A stretch of 24,134 nucleotides of DNA from JASBZA01 sp964392065 (lineage in GTDB: Bacteria; Bacillota; Clostridia; Saccharofermentanales; Fastidiosipilaceae). This document shows, piece by piece, positions 20,873 through 24,134 of the stretch (position 1 is its first letter; the number at the start of each line of letters is the position of its first letter). Location of the stretch: NCBI GenBank assembly GCA_964392065.1, contig CAYMOG010000019.1, forward strand, positions 1 through 24,134, given 5' to 3'. The position numbers and the translations under genes are program-made. The notes below the pieces were generated by a model. It saw nothing but the letters and a program-made list of their open reading frames with translations. It was not told the DNA's origin and did not search any database.

Positions 20873-21724
20873 CTATTCTTCCATCTCAAGCAGCTTATAT
20901 ACATAATTTGGTAAAGCAAAGGCTCCTTTATGCAAATTAATATTGTAATACTTCGTCTCCAGATTCCTCTCCAACCAGCGTTTTGCATCCAAGTCAGTCA
21001 ATGGATCATACTGCTTCGACAAAAATCCGAAGAGCCAATGTCCTGATGGGTATGTAGGGATATGAGCTTGGTACAGCTTGTTTATGGGGAAGATAGGTAG
21101 AGTCTTGCGATGAATATTACGGACTTCTTTGGCATCTGATGCATAAAACGGGCTCTCATGCTGATTAACTAGCACACCGTCTTCCTTCAAGGCATTATAG
21201 CAATTCCCGTAAAACTCCCGAGTAAATAAGCCTTCACCAGGGCCGAACGGATCGGTAGAATCTACAATAATCAGATCGTACGCGTCAATTTTTCGGCGAA
21301 CAAAACGTAGGCCATCGGCGATTTCCACATGCACTCTAGCGTCGTCGAAGGACTTAGCCAACTCAGGCAAAAATGTCTTTGCCACACGCACCACTTCTTC
21401 GTCTATTTCCACGAGATCAATATGCTCGATTTCTGGATAGCGAATGAGCTCTCGGAGGGCTCCTCCGTCACCGGCTCCTATCACTAGAACTTTCTTCACA
21501 TTGGGATGTACTGCCATAGGCACATGAACCATCATATCGTGGTAAATAAATTCATCTTTTTCTGTAAGCATAAGAACACCATCTAACACTAACATCTTAC
21601 CCAAATCCTTCGATTCCATCACATCTATGCGTTGGTATTTCGATTGACTCGTATGAAGAACTCTCTCCACTCTAAGCTGCAAGCGTACGTCCTTACTATG
21701 TTTTTCGCTAAACCAAAGTTCCAT
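20873..21724 (-). CDS. speE: Polyamine aminopropyltransferase (spermidine synthase)
   Basis: SpeE moves the aminopropyl group of decarboxylated AdoMet to a diamine, usually putrescine. The 283-aa product shows the N-terminal beta part with L-V-L-D-G-V-L-M-L-T-E-K-D-E, Y-H-D-M-M-V-H-V-P, the nucleotide loop V-I-G-A-G-D-G-G (81-88), E-I-D after it, and the active site V-D155-S-T-D158-P-F-G-P-G-E-G-L-F. T-Y-P-S-G-H-W-L-F-G-F-L lies in the acceptor region, where many spermidine synthases have T-Y-P-S-G-x-W-S-F. The ATG follows the decarboxylase stop by nine nt, so it is third in the speD-decarboxylase-speE operon. Whether the acceptor is putrescine, agmatine or cadaverine cannot be settled from sequence, and no agmatinase gene is in view. 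Confidence 0.93.
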   Translation of the reverse strand: MELWFSEKHSKDVRLQLRVERVLHTSQSKYQRIDVMESKDLGKMLVLDGVLMLTEKDEFIYHDMMVHVPMAVHPNVKKVLVIGAGDGGALRELIRYPEIEHIDLVEIDEEVVRVAKTFLPELAKSFDDARVHVEIADGLRFVRRKIDAYDLIIVDSTDPFGPGEGLFTREFYGNCYNALKEDGVLVNQHESPFYASDAKEVRNIHRKTLPIFPINKLYQAHIPTYPSGHWLFGFLSKQYDPLTDLDAKRWLERNLETKYYNINLHKGAFALPNYVYKLLEMEE

Positions 21725-21733
21725 TCTTCTCTC

Positions 21734-23197
21734 CTATTTCTTAGCTATTACGTTTAAATTCTGAAGGGTGATGTCTTCTGTCCCAGACATAGAACTGCCT
21801 TTTTCTTTTGCATAACTAATATAATCTAGCTGATCTTTAGTCACTAACTCTCCTGGCGCAAGTATGGGGATTCCTGGGGGATAGCACATAACAAATTCAC
21901 TACAGATATAACCCTCACTGGCTTCTATAGGTACAGAAATCGTAGGTGCGAAAAAAGCTTTTTTCGGACTCATGACCACTGTAGGTTCGATATATTCATT
22001 ACTTAAGAGTCCTTGTGGAGACGCTTTTTTCGTCCGATAAATATCATAGAGCGCCGCTATTAAGCGCTCCAAATTTGCTTCCGTATCCCCTACCGACAAG
22101 ATTGCGAGAATATTTCCTAGATCACCGAACTCAATCTGAATATCATAATCATCTCTTAGCAAGTCATACACCTCGATACCCGCTAAACCCATGGCTCTAG
22201 TATGGATCGATAACTTCGTATGATCAAAAGCCTTGAACGCATCGCCATCTAGGAGTTCATCTGAAAACGCATAGAATCCACCAATTTGATTTATTTCCTC
22301 ACGGGCATACGCCGCCATGTCGATGACCTTACTATAAATTTTCTCACCGCGTAGGGCTAAGTTTCTTCTACTAATATCAATGGAAGACATCAGCAGGTAG
22401 GAGGCTGAAGTAGTCTGAGTAAGGTTTATAATCTGACGAACATAGCCATCCCAGCCCTCCATGGACTTCCCTAACAAGAGTAATGAACTTTGCGTTAGCG
22501 AGCCTCCTGTCTTATGAATACTTACCGCAGCCATATCCGCTCCTGCTTCCATAGCCGAAATAGGCAAATGTTCGTGGAAATAAAAATGCGTTCCATGGGC
22601 CTCGTCAACGAGAACACGCATTCCTGCTTTATGAGCAATTCTTACAATATTTTCCAAGTCGGCACAAACACCATAGTAAGTAGGATTGTTGACGAGAACA
22701 GCTTTTGCATCAGGATGCTTATTGATGGCTTCTTGGACTTTGGCCAAAGGCATACCAAGCGGTATCCCCAACTGATCGTTCTGACCTGGATCTACATAAA
22801 CCGGTGTTGCTCCGGTAAGTATGAGTGCATTAATGGCACTTCGATGTACATTTCTCGGCATAATAATTTTATCGCCTTCGCCAACAACGGTCATGACCAT
22901 AGCTTGTACTGATGAAGACGTTCCATTCACCATAAAAAATGCAGAATCTGCACCGAAGGCATCCGCTGCCAAATCCTGAGAATCTCGAATAACGGAAACA
23001 GGATGAATTAAGTTATCGAGTGGTTTAGAAGAATTCATATCTGCACCCAAACATAGTTTCCCAAGAAACTCTGTAAGCTCCTTATTCCCTCTCCCCTGCT
23101 TGTGTCCAGGCACATCAAAAGGCACGATGCGATTATCTCGATATTTTTTCAGAGCTTCATAAAGGGGTGCCCGTGTCTGATCCATCAAATATTCCAT
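21734..23197 (-). CDS. speA: PLP-dependent arginine/lysine/ornithine decarboxylase (SpeA/YaaO type)
   Basis: A 487-aa fold-type-I PLP enzyme of the short Bacillus SpeA group, lacking the N-terminal wing domain of the large E. coli acid-induced forms. Visible marks: F-D-V-P-G-H-K-Q-G near 27-35, V-N-G-T-S-S-S (90-96), N-V-H118-R-S (the ring-stacking His), V-D198-E-A-H-G (the pyridine-nitrogen Asp), and S-I-H-K229-T (the Schiff-base Lys). The C-terminal domain follows normally and ends in P-G-I-P-I-L-A-P-G-E. GGAGG sits six nt before the ATG, inside the end of speD; only two nt separate the genes. It would make agmatine from arginine or a diamine from lysine or ornithine. The symbol follows the family; the substrate is not proven. 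Confidence 0.85.
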   Translation of the reverse strand: MEYLMDQTRAPLYEALKKYRDNRIVPFDVPGHKQGRGNKELTEFLGKLCLGADMNSSKPLDNLIHPVSVIRDSQDLAADAFGADSAFFMVNGTSSSVQAMVMTVVGEGDKIIMPRNVHRSAINALILTGATPVYVDPGQNDQLGIPLGMPLAKVQEAINKHPDAKAVLVNNPTYYGVCADLENIVRIAHKAGMRVLVDEAHGTHFYFHEHLPISAMEAGADMAAVSIHKTGGSLTQSSLLLLGKSMEGWDGYVRQIINLTQTTSASYLLMSSIDISRRNLALRGEKIYSKVIDMAAYAREEINQIGGFYAFSDELLDGDAFKAFDHTKLSIHTRAMGLAGIEVYDLLRDDYDIQIEFGDLGNILAILSVGDTEANLERLIAALYDIYRTKKASPQGLLSNEYIEPTVVMSPKKAFFAPTISVPIEASEGYICSEFVMCYPPGIPILAPGELVTKDQLDYISYAKEKGSSMSGTEDITLQNLNVIAKK

Positions 23198-23199
23198 TA

Positions 23200-24066
23200 T
23201 TAGCCTCCAAACAAATTACTACCTGAGTAAATCTCCACCATCTCTTGGCGAAGAAGTGTCTTAATCCGTTTCTGTTCATCCTCGGACATCGCATGTGCAT
23301 CTTGACCGAACACGTAATTTTCTAATTGTATATCACTTATCATCAACTTCGAATGAAAAATATTCGATTGCTCCACATTCACATCCGTCGTGTCATATAA
23401 GGCCAGAGTCTCCTCGCCTATATAATCCTGGATAGATGCAATCTCATGATCAATAAAAATTTTCTTCCCATCCTCATCTCTCGTATAGCCTCGTACACGA
23501 TAATCAATCGTCATAATATCGGAATCGAAACTGGCAATAAGAAAGTCCAAAGTATTTAGAGGTGAAATCATGCCACATGTTGCCACTTCGATATCTACCC
23601 GAAAAGTCGAGATTTCATGCCTAGGATGGTATTCAGGGAAAGTATGAACCGTAATATGACTCTTATCCAGATGTCCTAGAATTTCATCGTCGTACTTACT
23701 CATTTCCTCAATAAACTTACGCTGTATCTTACTTAAACGCTTACTCTTAGCAGAATGCTCAATAAGTCCTAAGTTGTTCGACAAATCTATTAGTTCCGTT
23801 GCCATACCATGGTTTGCGATGAGTAGATCTACCGATGCGCCCTGAGGATCATAGTCTTGCTTAGAAATATTCAAGACCTTGGCGCCAATCATATCACTTA
23901 CTTCGACCAAAATATTAGTCAAGCGTTCGGAATTATATTGTTCATCTATATATTCGATATATTCTTCATGATCTTTTCTCGTCTTGGCATAGCAAATATC
24001 ATAGATATTATAACTCAAAGTTTTCGTCAAATTATTGAAGCCATATAGTGCAAGTTTCTCTGCCAC
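23200..24066 (-). CDS. speD: S-adenosylmethionine decarboxylase proenzyme (E. coli type)
   Basis: SpeD makes decarboxylated AdoMet, the aminopropyl donor for SpeE, using a self-made pyruvoyl group. The 288-aa product follows E. coli SpeD throughout: Y-G-F-N-N-L-T-K-T-L-S, I-Y-D-I-C-Y-A-K-T, Q-D-Y-D-P-Q-G-A-S, then the cleavage site H-L-D-K-S136-H-I-T-V-H-T-F-P-E, T-C-G-M-I-S-P-L and I-D-Y-R-V-R-G-Y-T-R-D. An insert of about 25 residues before the cleavage site makes it longer than the 264-aa E. coli enzyme. I start at the GTG at 24066: GGAGG lies seven nt upstream and the resulting N-terminus aligns with E. coli. The ATG at 24105 overlaps the likely promoter and has no ribosome site. First gene of the polyamine operon. 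Confidence 0.94.
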   Translation of the reverse strand: MAEKLALYGFNNLTKTLSYNIYDICYAKTRKDHEEYIEYIDEQYNSERLTNILVEVSDMIGAKVLNISKQDYDPQGASVDLLIANHGMATELIDLSNNLGLIEHSAKSKRLSKIQRKFIEEMSKYDDEILGHLDKSHITVHTFPEYHPRHEISTFRVDIEVATCGMISPLNTLDFLIASFDSDIMTIDYRVRGYTRDEDGKKIFIDHEIASIQDYIGEETLALYDTTDVNVEQSNIFHSKLMISDIQLENYVFGQDAHAMSEDEQKRIKTLLRQEMVEIYSGSNLFGG

Positions 24067-24100
24067 AAGCCTACCTCCGTACGTACTGTCTAACTTAGCT

Positions 24101-24109
24101 ATCATAGCA
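24101..24109 (-). promoter_or_regulatory. Extended -10 promoter of the polyamine operon
   Basis: TGC-TATGAT on the minus strand, with no good -35 upstream, about 35 nt before the GTG start of speD. Confidence 0.5.
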
Positions 24110-24134
24110 AAAAACGACGGGTTTTGCTGTGGAT

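Noticed and set aside
20545..20988. 147-aa version of the coiled-coil protein
   Set aside because: The first 69 residues overlap speE in another frame; the ATG at 20781 has an ideal AAGGAG and its own promoter upstream.
23200..24105. ATG at 24105 as speD start
   Set aside because: No ribosome site, and it would overlap the extended -10 element; GTG at 24066 has GGAGG at seven nt and matches the E. coli N-terminus.
1..24134. CRISPR arrays, transposases, prophage genes or attachment sites
   Set aside because: No regularly spaced repeats, transposase motifs, integrase or phage structural genes are seen; the tRNA-Thr end is not duplicated nearby.

Overview
The window looks like chromosome of a low-to-mid GC Gram-positive bacterium, most likely a Clostridia-type Bacillota. 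The reasons are strong GGAGG/AAGGAG ribosome binding sites, GTG starts, a DUF438/PAS protein, a PepSY surface protein, an OmpR-type two-component pair and a polyamine operon with an E. coli-type SpeD. I cannot name genus or species. No phage, transposase or CRISPR array is visible. One 100-N assembly gap (13862-13961) lies inside a Thr-rich repeat.

Region 1 (14-9869, all minus strand) is a tightly packed nine-gene run, listed in transcription order: a CarS-like CTP:lipid cytidylyltransferase, a long PEP-synthase/rifampicin-phosphotransferase-like enzyme, a CDP-alcohol phosphatidyltransferase of phosphatidylserine-synthase type, a phosphatidylserine decarboxylase, a UbiA-family prenyltransferase, a second shorter PEP-utilising-type enzyme, a GNAT-like protein, TrmO and a small GIY-YIG protein. 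Most junctions overlap by 4-11 nt or are 2 nt apart. The prenyltransferase, CTP activation, serine transfer and decarboxylation steps are the four late reactions of archaeal ether-lipid synthesis in bacterial form, with two His-domain phosphotransferases of unknown substrate mixed in. This is the best candidate for an undescribed system here: a dedicated, possibly isoprenoid-based, amino-phospholipid pathway. The substrates are inferred, not shown.

Region 2 (9911-13540) holds a UvrC-N-like GIY-YIG protein, a tRNA-Thr(GGT) with its own promoter and terminator, a possible structured RNA of unknown class, full-length SelO (protein AMPylase) and an alpha/beta hydrolase ending in a clear hairpin terminator.

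Region 3 (13572-17195, minus-strand genes) contains a membrane-anchored PepSY protein with a Thr-rich stalk, a uracil-type NCS2 permease, and an unusual intergenic stretch. In that stretch two divergent promoters share one -35 element, the plus-strand one runs into tandem terminators (possible small RNA), and a startless 82-codon protein-like remnant follows.

Region 4 (17196-20457, plus) is a response regulator, histidine kinase and DUF438-hemerythrin-like-PAS gene set. The hemerythrin-like part appears to have lost several metal ligands.

Region 5 (20545-24134, minus) is a polyamine operon: speD, an arginine/lysine decarboxylase and speE. A separately promoted 78-aa coiled-coil protein gene follows. 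No agmatinase gene is in view.
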